From Haloferax sp046557615 (GTDB lineage: Archaea; Halobacteriota; Halobacteria; Halobacteriales; Haloferacaceae): DNA of 64,000 nucleotides. The stretch lies in the NCBI RefSeq assembly GCF_046557615.1, contig NZ_JBKIII010000003.1:186001-250000 (forward strand). The letters run 5' to 3'. This document shows positions 23,983-32,376 of this stretch, piece by piece. Every line of letters starts with the position of its first letter. Position 1 is the first letter of the stretch. A model generated the notes under the pieces. It saw nothing but the letters and a program-made list of their open reading frames with translations. It did no database searches and was not told the DNA's origin. Position numbers and translations under genes: made by a program.

Positions 23983-24675
23983 TTACAGGTACGCTTCTTT
24001 GATGTGGTCGGATTCTAAGAGCCCAGGTCCCGTGTCCTCTATGATTATCTCACCGTTCTCCAGAAGGTATGCTCGGTCGGCCAGCCCCAACGCTTTGTGG
24101 ACGTGTTGTTCGATGAGGAGGATGGTCACGTCCTCACTGATCTCGTCGATCTTCTCGAATACGCGGTTCGTAATCTTCGGTGCCAGTCCTTCAGATGGTT
24201 CGTCGAGCGCCAAAATCTTCGGCTTCGCCATCAACCCGCGACCGATAGCGAGCATCTGCTGTTGTCCACCACTCATAGACGCAGCCCGCTGATTTTGTCG
24301 CTCTTCCAGAATCGGAAAGAGGTCGAATACCTCTTGCATCGTCTCTTCGAGATGCTTCCGCTGTGTGTACGCCCCCATCTCCAGGTTCTCGCGGACCGTC
24401 ATATCACCGAACAGGTTTCGCTCCTCGGAGACGTGGACGAATCCGTGTTCGACGACTTCGGAGGGGTCCATCTTCGAGACGTCGTCTCCCCACGCGGTCA
24501 CGGTGCCGTCATCGACAGGGTGGAGTCCCGACATCACACTGAGGAGCGTTGATTTGCCTGCGCCGTTCGGGCCGACGATGGAGACGACACGGTCCTCCTC
24601 GGAGATTTCGAACGACAGGTCCCATATCACCTGAATGTTGCCGTAGGACACGTCTATCTCGTCTACTTCGATCAT
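23983..24675 (-). CDS. livF: HAAT ABC transporter ATP-binding protein, LivF type (transporter 1)
   Basis: A 230-residue ABC ATPase. Walker A GPNGAGKST (about 35-43), Q-loop region, signature SGGQQQ (about 134-139), Walker B ILALDEPSEGLAP (about 154-166) and the H-loop His are all present. The GLAP after Walker B is typical of LivF. Its start overlaps the livG stop by 4 nt. Confidence 0.93.
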   Translation of the reverse strand: MIEVDEIDVSYGNIQVIWDLSFEISEEDRVVSIVGPNGAGKSTLLSVMSGLHPVDDGTVTAWGDDVSKMDPSEVVEHGFVHVSEERNLFGDMTVRENLEMGAYTQRKHLEETMQEVFDLFPILEERQNQRAASMSGGQQQMLAIGRGLMAKPKILALDEPSEGLAPKITNRVFEKIDEISEDVTILLIEQHVHKALGLADRAYLLENGEIIIEDTGPGLLESDHIKEAYL

Positions 24676-25397
24676 GCCTCGTCACCCAGGTAGGCCTCGA
24701 CGACTTCCTGATTATCTCGAATCTCGTCGGGAGTTCCCTCCGCGAGTTTCTTCCCGCTGTTCAGGACGATAATTCGGTCGGCAACGCCCATGATTGCGTC
24801 CATGATGTGCTCGATCCAGAAGACCGAGATGCCGCGTTCGTCACGGAGTCGGCGAATCGTATCGGTGAGTTCGGCGATTTCACCGGGAGTGAGTCCGCTC
24901 GCAATCTCGTCGAGGAGGAGCAGACGTGGTCGTGAGGCGAGTGCCCGTGCCAGTTCGAGTTGCTTCTTCTGTGCGATAGGAAGGTTGCCCGTCGTCATCT
25001 CTGCCTTGTCTGCGAGTCCGATGAACTCTAAGGCATCTCGGGAACGCTCTTCGGCTTCTGCTTCGGAGACGGACTCTTCGTTTCCGAAGAGCGCACCTGT
25101 CATCACGTTCTCGAAGACAGTCATCTCGTCGAACACGCGCACAATCTGGAACGTCCGAACCAGTCCCCTTCGGGCAATCGCGTGTGTCTCTAGGGTGACG
25201 ATGTTCGTGCCGTCGAACTCGACGCGCGTTCCGTCTTCCGGTTGAAGGACGCCGGTGATACTGTTGAACAGCGTCGTTTTTCCGGCTCCGTTCGGGCCGA
25301 TAAGCCCAACGATCTCTTCATCACCAATTTCGAAGGTGACATCGTCAACTGCCACTAGTCCGCCGAACTCCTTCCGGAGGTCGGTTACTGCTAACAT
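24672..25397 (-). CDS. livG: HAAT ABC transporter ATP-binding protein, LivG type (transporter 1)
   Basis: A 241-residue ABC ATPase with Walker A GPNGAGKTT, the long LivG insert (NVMTGALFGNEE), QKKQLELARAL and Walker B LLLLDEIASGLTPGE. A TATA element (ATTATAA, about 25421-25428) is centred 27 nt from the ATG at 25397, so I drop seven residues of the longer frame. It heads the minus-strand half of transporter 1 and converges on the permeases, so the transporter is expressed from two promoters. Confidence 0.92.
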   Translation of the reverse strand: MLAVTDLRKEFGGLVAVDDVTFEIGDEEIVGLIGPNGAGKTTLFNSITGVLQPEDGTRVEFDGTNIVTLETHAIARRGLVRTFQIVRVFDEMTVFENVMTGALFGNEESVSEAEAEERSRDALEFIGLADKAEMTTGNLPIAQKKQLELARALASRPRLLLLDEIASGLTPGEIAELTDTIRRLRDERGISVFWIEHIMDAIMGVADRIIVLNSGKKLAEGTPDEIRDNQEVVEAYLGDEA

Positions 25398-25623
25398 GAT
25401 ACAGTGACGTCTGCCCATCGTTATAATGTTTACTCGAACGGTCGGCAGCAGCGGGCGTTTTCTGCACTTCTGGGTTCAATAAATCGTCATTTCCGCCCTG
25501 AAATCTTCGAATTATACTTGTGACAGTTGAAAGAACGACGCGCTGAGGTTTGACGTCACACCACTGAGCAGTGAACGGACGCACAGTCAGAAGCGACTCA
25601 TTTGTCTTGTCCCCCACACGCAG

Positions 25624-26346
25624 TCACTGTTCGAATTTCGCCGCTCGGACACACAGGAACGTCGGGTATTTCAGTCGCTTTTCGTAGGATTCGGGCTTCT
25701 TCTCCTTGAACGCCTCTGTCGGTTTCGGCTCGACTAGTTCGTCCAGTTTGAACCCAGTTTCGATGAGTGGATTGATGACCTCGGAGAATGGTCGGCGATA
25801 GAATGGGACATCAACCTCCTCACCGGAGGCCAACCACGTCATCACTTCCTGTTCGATTTCGAAGTAGTTCTCGGCGTCGAACGCGATGTACTCATCGACT
25901 GGATGTTGCGCCGAGAACACGAGAAAACCACCTGGTCGGAGGACGCGAGCGAACTCTGTGAAGGCCTCCCGCCAGTCTTCGATGTAGTGGAGCGCAAGGC
26001 CGCAAACGACTCCGTCGAAGTCACTTCCGTCGGCGAATTCGAGAGGCTGTGTGATATCACCGCGGTGAATCTCTGCTCGGTCACCGATACGTCGTCTCGC
26101 TTGTTCGAGCATCTTGGCGTTCTGGTCAACAGCGACGACGTCCGCTCCCTGTTCGACTAACCACTCCGCGTACCGACCGTGTCCACAACCCGCATCAAGG
26201 ATTCGTTTGCCCGCTATGTCCGGAATGAGTTCCGTCATCGCAGGAAACTCAAGGTCCGTGCAGTACGGGTCGTCTTCTTGTGCCTCGTACGTCTGCGCCA
26301 ATTTGTCGTATGCGCCCTCTACGGTCGGACTCTCGTCAGGTGGCAT
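25624..26346 (-). CDS. Class I SAM-dependent methyltransferase
   Basis: A 240-residue Rossmann-fold methyltransferase. Motif I reads RILDAGCGHGRYAEWL (about 48-63), followed by the acidic end of strand 2 in VVAVDQN and motif IV in FDGVVCGLALHYIEDW. It transfers methyl from S-adenosylmethionine to an unknown small molecule. I use the ATG at 26346 because TTAATC at about 26373-26378 lies 27-31 nt upstream; the GTG at 26367 would overlap it closely. Its neighbours do not show a function. A 200-nt gap separates it from livG on the same strand. Confidence 0.85.
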   Translation of the reverse strand: MPPDESPTVEGAYDKLAQTYEAQEDDPYCTDLEFPAMTELIPDIAGKRILDAGCGHGRYAEWLVEQGADVVAVDQNAKMLEQARRRIGDRAEIHRGDITQPLEFADGSDFDGVVCGLALHYIEDWREAFTEFARVLRPGGFLVFSAQHPVDEYIAFDAENYFEIEQEVMTWLASGEEVDVPFYRRPFSEVINPLIETGFKLDELVEPKPTEAFKEKKPESYEKRLKYPTFLCVRAAKFEQ

Positions 26347-26873
26347 GAACACGATTGTGTCTCCCACTTTAGATTAACCGTTGTGATTATGATTTTGAGT
26401 TATCACTTGTGGTCGTCAACATTAGAAGCTGCTCTGTTAAGCCAGACGGCTGAAAACGACTGCCTTTGTATCGTAGTCACGGGAGTGGAGTAGGCCGGTC
26501 CTGATACCGTGAACGACTCAGGTTGTGATGCATTTTCATCGGGAGAAATATTGCAAAAACTCGCAATATTGATGTTTGGAATTAGAATTGGGTATTAGCC
26601 TATTAGGGGCATCTGAATGGAATCTTTGGGTGTGTTGGTGTAGTAAAATGCGGTTCTTAATATCCATACAAGAATTCTAAAAAATGAATCTCTAGCTTGC
26701 CGAAAATTGCTTATATATGGGTTATGAACCATATTTCATACCACAATTCGATTCAAAGTTCTACAAATTTATATTGCATATTTCAAACAATACTATTGGC
26801 GAATTACTCCTTCAGAAACATTGTTTTTTACGACCACGATACCTCCTTCGACCGCTCTCAAGAGATATCTGAA
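26347..26873. other. AT-rich non-coding stretch
   Basis: More than 500 bp, clearly more AT-rich than the genes, without a credible gene on either strand; the frames present lack haloarchaeal codon use and acidic composition. The only structure I see is the inverted repeat at 26547-26570. Confidence 0.6.
26547..26570. repeat. Perfect 8-bp inverted repeat (AATATTGC / GCAATATT)
   Basis: Arms at 26547-26554 and 26563-26570 around an 8-nt spacer. It is about 200 bp from the methyltransferase start and 300 bp from the end of the oxidoreductase gene. It could be an operator or a small hairpin. Confidence 0.4.
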
Positions 26874-28085
26874 TTACGCTCTCACCGCCTTTTCGGAGAT
26901 GAGCGTCGCAATGTGTTCACCGAACGGAAGTGAGGACGTAAGACCAGGAGAGACGGCGTTGAGGACGTGAACAGCGTCGTCTGTCTCGATTGTGAGTGGG
27001 TCTTTCACGAGTTTCCCGTCGTCGGTCACGAGTTGCGCGCGAATACCTGCGTAACTCTTCTGTAAGTCGTCTTCTCTGATGCTCGGCACGAGGCGCTGGG
27101 CGGCCTCGGTAAACTTCTGTTTCCGATAGGATTTGTTGAGTTCCGACCACGCGACAGAAAGCATCGTTTTGGACGCGAGCAGGCGTCTGAAGCCACCGTA
27201 GCTCAGTGTCTCGCCAAGCTCTCGAAGGTCTACGTCGGTATTGTGGTAGGCTTCACGGCCAAACGCGAGTACTGCGTTGGGGCCGACGATAACTTTCCCG
27301 TCTGTTCGACGTGTGTAGTGAACCCCAAGGAATGGGAGTTCGGGGTCAGGTGTCGGATAAATCATCGTGCGGCACACCTCTGTCCGTTCGGGGGCGACCT
27401 CGTAGTACTCGCCGCGGAAGGGGACGACCTGATAGCCGTCGCCGACACCGACTTGTTGTGCCAGCGTATCAGCGTGGAGTCCGGCGGCGTTGACCAGCAG
27501 TGACGTTTCAATCGTGCTGTTGCTCGTCGTGAGTAGATAGCCCGCTGACAACGATTCAATGGCTTCGACCTCGTGGCCGGTGTAGAGCGAAACGCCCGCG
27601 CTCTGCACCTCTCTTGCGAGCGCGTAGACGTACTGTTGGGAATCGACCGATGCCGCTTGTGGTGCGTAGAACGCGGCTTGGCCGACCGCATGTGGCTCGT
27701 GCGCCTGAATTGCTTTCTGGGAGTTCAGTAGTTCGTACTCGACGCCATTCGCGTCTGCCTGTGATGCGAGTGTTTGGAGATGAGACTCTTCTCGGTCATT
27801 TTTCGCAACGACGAGAACACCCAGTTCGTCGCATGGGATGTCGTGGGTACCGCAATACTCTTTCATCCGCTTTGTCCCATCAGTTGCGAATCGGGCTTTG
27901 TCCGACCCGGGTGGGTAGTTGAACCCTGGGTGGAGTACGCCCGAGTTGCGACCGCTCTGGTGGGCGGCTAAGTGGTGTTCTTTCTCCAGGATGGCGATAT
28001 CGAGGTCGGTTTGCTCTGAGAGATGTTTCGCTGTAGAGAGTCCGACACACCCACCACCAACAATAGTCACGTCGTGCTGAATCAT
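26874..28085 (-). CDS. lhgO: L-2-hydroxyglutarate oxidase-like FAD oxidoreductase
   Basis: A 403-residue DAO-family flavoprotein. The FAD-binding GGGCVGLSTA starts at residue 11, and QSGRNSGVLHPGFNYPPGS (about 43-61) is the hallmark of L-2-hydroxyglutarate oxidase/dehydrogenase. The C-terminus keeps YAGIRAQL and SPGLTSSLPFGE. It oxidises L-2-hydroxyglutarate to 2-oxoglutarate in the family; a related 2-hydroxy acid from aromatic breakdown is possible. It stands alone, divergent from the small acidic protein at 28287, in a GC-normal segment between AT-rich gaps. Confidence 0.85.
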   Translation of the reverse strand: MIQHDVTIVGGGCVGLSTAKHLSEQTDLDIAILEKEHHLAAHQSGRNSGVLHPGFNYPPGSDKARFATDGTKRMKEYCGTHDIPCDELGVLVVAKNDREESHLQTLASQADANGVEYELLNSQKAIQAHEPHAVGQAAFYAPQAASVDSQQYVYALAREVQSAGVSLYTGHEVEAIESLSAGYLLTTSNSTIETSLLVNAAGLHADTLAQQVGVGDGYQVVPFRGEYYEVAPERTEVCRTMIYPTPDPELPFLGVHYTRRTDGKVIVGPNAVLAFGREAYHNTDVDLRELGETLSYGGFRRLLASKTMLSVAWSELNKSYRKQKFTEAAQRLVPSIREDDLQKSYAGIRAQLVTDDGKLVKDPLTIETDDAVHVLNAVSPGLTSSLPFGEHIATLISEKAVRA

Positions 28086-28286
28086 TGCTCGGTAGGCTCA
28101 GCAATGCGAACCTGTGCATTAGTCATGTCGCTCCAAGTAGTTCTCTGTCTCTCGATTATCCGAACGTACCCGATTGTTGGATGTGCGATAACTCGTGCAT
28201 GCGTGTACATCCTGCATTCGAGCCTCCTGGCCCAGAAAGAGTACACTGAGAGAGTGTTTATTCCCACTCGACACGTTATCTTCGGT

Positions 28287-28787
28287 ATGGGCCTTGATGT
28301 GCCAACACCCAACCCACCGTCAAGTTATCGAGAGGCCCGCGACGACGAGTACGTCTCGGATGGTACTCGTCGGGCCGAAATACGCGCATACCTCACAGGG
28401 ACAGAGAACGCCTGGGGTGAAGGATTCACCGAGTGGACGATCGACACGTCACTCACCGAGACAGAGTACGACGTCGTCGTTGAGTTAGGGTTACTCGCGG
28501 AGTTCGATTTCTACTGGGACGACGAACGACAGCGCATCGAATACACTGCGCCGAAAATCCCCGACGACTGGGAAACCTCGGAGACGTTCGACTCATTCGA
28601 CTCGTGGGAGACCGTTTCAGCGATTAACGGCGAACTCGACAACCTTGGTGAGACGGTTGCTGGCGTACTCACCAACTACTACGTCTCGTGGGACTCAGAA
28701 GACGGCGTCGTCGATATGTTTGGCTCCCAGTTCAACGCCCGCGACGACGTCCTCACCGACGTACAAGATGCCAAAGAAGAGGAGTAG
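28287..28787 (+). CDS. Acidic protein of unknown function
   Basis: A 166-residue, very acidic protein with no recognised family. The residues ENAWGEGFTEWTIDTSLTE and a run of Trp/Asp/Glu-rich segments suggest a small globular protein of halophilic type. The longer frame upstream crosses AT-poor non-coding DNA. The ATG at 28287 has TTTATT about 27 nt upstream and is a good leaderless start. The TBP gene follows 75 nt later with its own promoter. Confidence 0.65.
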   Translation: MGLDVPTPNPPSSYREARDDEYVSDGTRRAEIRAYLTGTENAWGEGFTEWTIDTSLTETEYDVVVELGLLAEFDFYWDDERQRIEYTAPKIPDDWETSETFDSFDSWETVSAINGELDNLGETVAGVLTNYYVSWDSEDGVVDMFGSQFNARDDVLTDVQDAKEEE

Positions 28788-28862
28788 CTAGGTGTAGATG
28801 TGGTATCAAGTATGTCTGAAAATCGGTGAAGTTCTTTAAGTATCAGTATATAAAATAACTGT

Positions 28863-29432
28863 ATGATGTCTCACGAAGCCCGCCTCGACTCCCTCGAAAT
28901 TCAAAACGTCGTCGCATCCACGGCGGTCGGCTTAGAGTTGGACTTAGAGTCACTCTCATTGGACCTTACTGGGTCTGACTACGACCCCGAGAACTTCCCT
29001 GGTCTCGTCTACCGGACGCAGGACCCACGCGCTGCGAATCTCATCTTCCGCTCCGGTAAGATCGTCTGTACAGGAGCGAGCAGTGTGGCCGACGTCGACA
29101 AAGCACTCGAAACCGTCTTCGGTGAGTTGAGCGACCTCGGTATTCCGACCGACAATCGAGAGGAGGTAACGATTCAGAACATCGTTTCGAGTGCCGACCT
29201 CGGAACGACTCTCAACTTGAACGCACTCGCCATCGGACTGGGTCTCGAAAACGTCGAATACGAGCCCGAGCAGTTCCCCGGTCTCGTCTACCGTATCGAT
29301 GAACCGAAGGTGGTCGTGTTGCTGTTCGGTTCGGGAAAGATTGTCATCACCGGCGCAAAGCAAGTCGAACACGCGCGCGAAGCCATCGATGTCGTCAGCG
29401 ACAAAATTGAATCGCTCGGATTGCTCGGCTAA
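28863..29432 (+). CDS. tbp: TATA-binding protein (TBP) paralogue
   Basis: A 189-residue archaeal TBP, the general factor that binds the TATA box and recruits TFB and RNA polymerase. Two direct repeats are visible: EIQNVVASTAVG to FPGLVYRTQDP (about 12-58) with FRSGKIVCTGA, and TIQNIVSSADLG to FPGLVYRIDEP (about 101-148) with FGSGKIVITGA. Haloarchaea have several TBPs and this is probably an accessory one, since it sits beside an IclR regulator in a catabolic region. CTTTAAGTA about 25-30 nt upstream of the ATG is its likely TATA box. Confidence 0.93.
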   Translation: MMSHEARLDSLEIQNVVASTAVGLELDLESLSLDLTGSDYDPENFPGLVYRTQDPRAANLIFRSGKIVCTGASSVADVDKALETVFGELSDLGIPTDNREEVTIQNIVSSADLGTTLNLNALAIGLGLENVEYEPEQFPGLVYRIDEPKVVVLLFGSGKIVITGAKQVEHAREAIDVVSDKIESLGLLG

Positions 29433-29803
29433 CCGGCGATTCAGCTCGGTTTAGACACGACCATTCAACAAAACGACCTCTCTTGTCGGTTCTCAGTGTG
29501 GGGCCCCCGAGTAACAGAAAATAAGAAACAATATTGTGTTTATCGTCTATCGTAATAATATTGTGAAAACGCTGGCTACCTCTCTCTACACATTCGAAAT
29601 TTCAATGCTAAAAAACCGCAAGAATCTACTGCGGGTATAAATAATAAATAAATAAGAATTAGTTTGATTATTTCCAGCGTAGATGTTGCGGTCGTGGACC
29701 GAACCAATTTCAGCCACACATTACATGCCTATCTCTGTAATTTAAATCACCCCGTCACCAATTTCACTAGTTCCAGTCCACTCGATAGACCCACTCCCGT
29801 TTG

Positions 29804-29822
29804 CTTCCCAGAAAGCGGGAAA
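29804..29822. promoter_or_regulatory. Candidate IclR operator, copy 1
   Basis: CTTCCCAGAAAGCGGGAAA, matching the consensus ATTCCCRNWWNGCGGGAAT in both arms. It is the most distal of three copies upstream of the IclR gene. Confidence 0.55.
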
Positions 29823-29897
29823 TATTACTTTAGAGCATCTCCTAATCGACTGGGAAATCCGGCTATATGTCCACTAATTGGACCAAAACGGTACAAT

Positions 29898-29916
29898 ATT
29901 CCCGTTACGCGGGAAC
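29898..29916. promoter_or_regulatory. Candidate IclR operator, copy 2
   Basis: ATTCCCGTTACGCGGGAAC; TTCCCG and CGGGAA arms are perfect. It is 94 bp after copy 1. Confidence 0.6.
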
Positions 29917-30040
29917 GGAAGGCTCACAGCAAAGAGTCACTGACACTCACTACTCGACTGTACGGTAAGGCTGCTCGGTGTCGTACCTTCGAGTTGAGGT
30001 ACTTGGTGGTCACACGCAGAACACAGACGAGCATTTCTCG

Positions 30041-30059
30041 ATTCCGAGTATGCGGGAAT
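30041..30059. promoter_or_regulatory. Candidate IclR operator, copy 3, next to the TATA box
   Basis: ATTCCGAGTATGCGGGAAT; the left arm has one mismatch. It directly abuts the TATA-like TTATTTAT of the IclR gene, so a bound protein would cover the TFB recognition element and could autoregulate. Confidence 0.6.
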
Positions 30060-30067
30060 TATTTATT
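30060..30067 (+). promoter_or_regulatory. TATA-like box of the IclR gene
   Basis: TTATTTAT, centred about 28 nt upstream of the ATG at 30092. It supports that start over the GTG at 30074. Confidence 0.5.
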
Positions 30068-30091
30068 CCATGAGTGAGATGTACGGTCAAG

Positions 30092-30853
30092 ATGGGAAAA
30101 TCCAGCTCAAAGGTAAAGACGACCGAAACGTCCTTCGACATCATGGACGTCCTCTTCGAGCAAGGCGGACAGACAGTCGAAGAACTTGAGACGAAACTCG
30201 GACTGACCAACAGCACGGTCCATCGGCATCTGACGACGCTCCAAGGCCGAGGATACGTCGTTAAGGATGGAAGCTCCTACCGTCTCGGATTTAAACTCTT
30301 GACGATGGGTGGGCAACTCCGGCGCAACGTCACAGCGTATCCAATGATAAAAGCGAAGGTAGACAGTCTCGCCGCGAAGACGAACGAGCGAGTACAGTTC
30401 ATCATCAAAGAGCAGGACGAGCGCGTCTACCTCTACACGCAGACGGGTGAAAGTGCGGTTCAAACCGGTGCATACACTGGTCGCCGTGGACCGATTCATT
30501 CGAGCGCCGCCGGAAAAGCAATCATAGCTAATCTGCCGAAGACAGAACGCGACCGCCTCATCGATTCACTCGACCTCTCCAAGACGGGACCGAATACAAT
30601 TACTGACCGCGGCGAACTTCGGAACGCTCTCAGAGAGGTCCGCGAACGCGGGTACTCACTTAATCTCGAAGAATCGACTGCTGGTGTGCATGCGGTCGGA
30701 GCAGCCGTTCGTGGCAAGAACGGCGAGGTCGTCGGCGCGCTCAGTATCTCGGGACCTGCGACGAGGCTGAAAGGCGACCGGTTAGAACAGGAACTTCCCG
30801 ATGCGGTACTCGGTGCGACGAACGAACTCGAACTCCACATCGAACACGCCTGA
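30092..30853 (+). CDS. IclR-family transcriptional regulator 1
   Basis: A 253-residue regulator. The N-terminal winged helix (about 8-68) has ELETKLGLTNSTVHRHLTTL. The C-terminal IclR effector domain (about 75-250) has RRGPIHSSAAGKAIIANLP and SISGPATRL. IclR proteins bind small carboxylates or aromatics and regulate catabolic operons. A GTG at 30074 would add six residues, but the TATA position favours 30092. A 19-bp palindrome occurs three times upstream and once just after the gene, ahead of transporter 2, so it likely regulates both itself and the transporter. Confidence 0.93.
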   Translation: MGKSSSKVKTTETSFDIMDVLFEQGGQTVEELETKLGLTNSTVHRHLTTLQGRGYVVKDGSSYRLGFKLLTMGGQLRRNVTAYPMIKAKVDSLAAKTNERVQFIIKEQDERVYLYTQTGESAVQTGAYTGRRGPIHSSAAGKAIIANLPKTERDRLIDSLDLSKTGPNTITDRGELRNALREVRERGYSLNLEESTAGVHAVGAAVRGKNGEVVGALSISGPATRLKGDRLEQELPDAVLGATNELELHIEHA

Positions 30854-30879
30854 TTCCCACATCTTCACCCGCCACATCA

Positions 30880-30898
30880 ATTCCCGATTTGCGGGAAT
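30880..30898. promoter_or_regulatory. Candidate IclR operator, copy 4, ahead of transporter 2
   Basis: ATTCCCGATTTGCGGGAAT, the most symmetric copy. It begins 27 bp after the IclR stop and about 90 bp upstream of the TATA-like ATTTAATA (30988-30996) of the transporter operon. Confidence 0.65.
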
Positions 30899-31020
30899 TT
30901 CGAAGTCTGTTTGTACGCAGATTTCGTCGGAGGTCTTCGCCAAACCCGGCAGTAGAAACTGTCTATCTGGATATTCCACCATACCAAAGATTTAATAGTG
31001 ATAATAAAATCGTTTGCGGT

Positions 31021-32364
31021 ATGGCACCAAACGCCAAGAGAACGAGTAGCTACCCGAGCCGTCGCCAACTACTGAAACACGTCGGAGTCGCCGGGACAGT
31101 CGGCCTCGCCGGGCTTGCTGGTTGTGCAGGACAGCAAGAATCAGGCGGAGGCGGGGGGAGTGGTGGAGGAAGTGGAGGTGGCCAAGAAGAGACTGGAACA
31201 CAACAAGAGGAGACAACTTCGGAATCGGGCTCGAACGATTTGAAGGTTGGATTCGTCGTTCCACTTTCGGGGCCGCTATCGGCCCCCGGCGAGGCCGAAC
31301 AACGAGGTGCACAACTCGCAGTCCAACACGTCAACGACGAGTTCGGCGGTATCAACGGACGCAACGTCGTTGGCGTGTTCGAAGATACCCAGACTGACCC
31401 TGCGGTGGGGCGAGAAAAAGCCAGAAAGCTCGTCGAGTCCGACGACGTCGACGTGCTGATGGGTGCTGTCTCCGGGGCGGTCAGCCTCTCGGTGGCTGAT
31501 TACGCCTACAGTGCTGGCGTCCCATACTACACCTACGGGGGTTCGAACTCGATTACTGGTGCAGAGTGCAAACCGACGACGTTCCGATATCAGTTCTCTG
31601 CGGACCAAGACGCGCGTGCTGGCGCACCGTGGGCACTAGATAACCTCGGCCAAAACGTCTGGATTCACTACGCGGATTACAGCTTCGGACAGTCGATTCG
31701 TGATACGTGGCAATCGGTCATCGAGAACACCGAGGGGTCTAACATCGTCAACGTGACCAAAACTCCTCTCGGAACGTCGGACTATTCGTCGTACATCAGT
31801 CAGATGCAGTCCTCGAACGCCGATTGGGTGCTGACTGCGCTCAGTGGCTCCGACTCCATCAACTTCCTGAAGCAGGCCGACCAGTTCGGCCTCAAAAATC
31901 AGATGGACATCATGAGTCCGCTCAACTCCCAACAACCGTTGCGCCAAGGTGCCGGGATGGCCGCAGTCGATACCTACACTATCATCCGATATTCGTACAA
32001 ATACGACACTCCAGCCAACGCAGAGCTAGTCGCCGCCTACAACGACGCGTACGACGCCCCACCGGACGACCCCGGAGCGGTGATGTGGAGTAGCCTTCGA
32101 TTGTACGCACAAGCCGCCGAAAAGTCCGGTTCGACCGCAACTGCGGATATCGTCTCGGGGATGGCAGATCTCGAATCCGAAGAGGCGATGGGACCAGTCA
32201 CGATGCGCGAGTGCGACCACCAAGCAGTTCGTGACTACCCCGTCGGTAAAATCGTCGCACCAGAGGAGTACGATTGGCCAGCACTCAGTGTGAGCGAGGT
32301 TCGACCCGCCGACGAAATCACCGAATCGTGCGCCAACGGTGGCTGTGAGATGCCGTCACTGTAA
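31021..32364 (+). CDS. HAAT-type substrate-binding lipoprotein (transporter 2)
   Basis: A 447-residue LivK-family binding protein. It has a twin-arginine signal SRRQLLKHVG and lipobox LAGC near residue 35, then a Gly/Ser linker. The start at 31021 has ATTTAATA about 29 nt upstream; the longer frame contains AT-rich promoter DNA. Near its C-terminus it has MRECDHQ and ends SCANGGCEMPSL. The third transporter's binding protein has WRECDHQ and ends in CEETGC, so the two share a subfamily absent from transporter 1. First gene of a four-gene operon. Confidence 0.92.
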   Translation: MAPNAKRTSSYPSRRQLLKHVGVAGTVGLAGLAGCAGQQESGGGGGSGGGSGGGQEETGTQQEETTSESGSNDLKVGFVVPLSGPLSAPGEAEQRGAQLAVQHVNDEFGGINGRNVVGVFEDTQTDPAVGREKARKLVESDDVDVLMGAVSGAVSLSVADYAYSAGVPYYTYGGSNSITGAECKPTTFRYQFSADQDARAGAPWALDNLGQNVWIHYADYSFGQSIRDTWQSVIENTEGSNIVNVTKTPLGTSDYSSYISQMQSSNADWVLTALSGSDSINFLKQADQFGLKNQMDIMSPLNSQQPLRQGAGMAAVDTYTIIRYSYKYDTPANAELVAAYNDAYDAPPDDPGAVMWSSLRLYAQAAEKSGSTATADIVSGMADLESEEAMGPVTMRECDHQAVRDYPVGKIVAPEEYDWPALSVSEVRPADEITESCANGGCEMPSL

Positions 32365-32376
32365 GGACCACAGCAC

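Larger units (their letters stand above)
29433..30091. other. AT-rich regulatory region upstream of the IclR gene
   Basis: About 660 bp with A/T runs and no credible gene; the 137-codon frame at 29664-30077 has Cys/Arg/Ser-rich, non-halophilic composition. It holds three copies of a 19-bp palindrome (29804, 29898 and 30041), the last directly before the IclR TATA box. Confidence 0.6.

Noticed and set aside
26697..26933. Open frame of 78 codons running into the end of the oxidoreductase gene
   Set aside because: AT-rich and overlaps the real gene antisense; composition non-halophilic.
29664..30077. Open frame of 137 codons on the plus strand upstream of the IclR gene
   Set aside because: Cys/Arg/Ser-rich, non-acidic product, AT-rich codons, and the operator palindromes lie inside it; treated as regulatory DNA.
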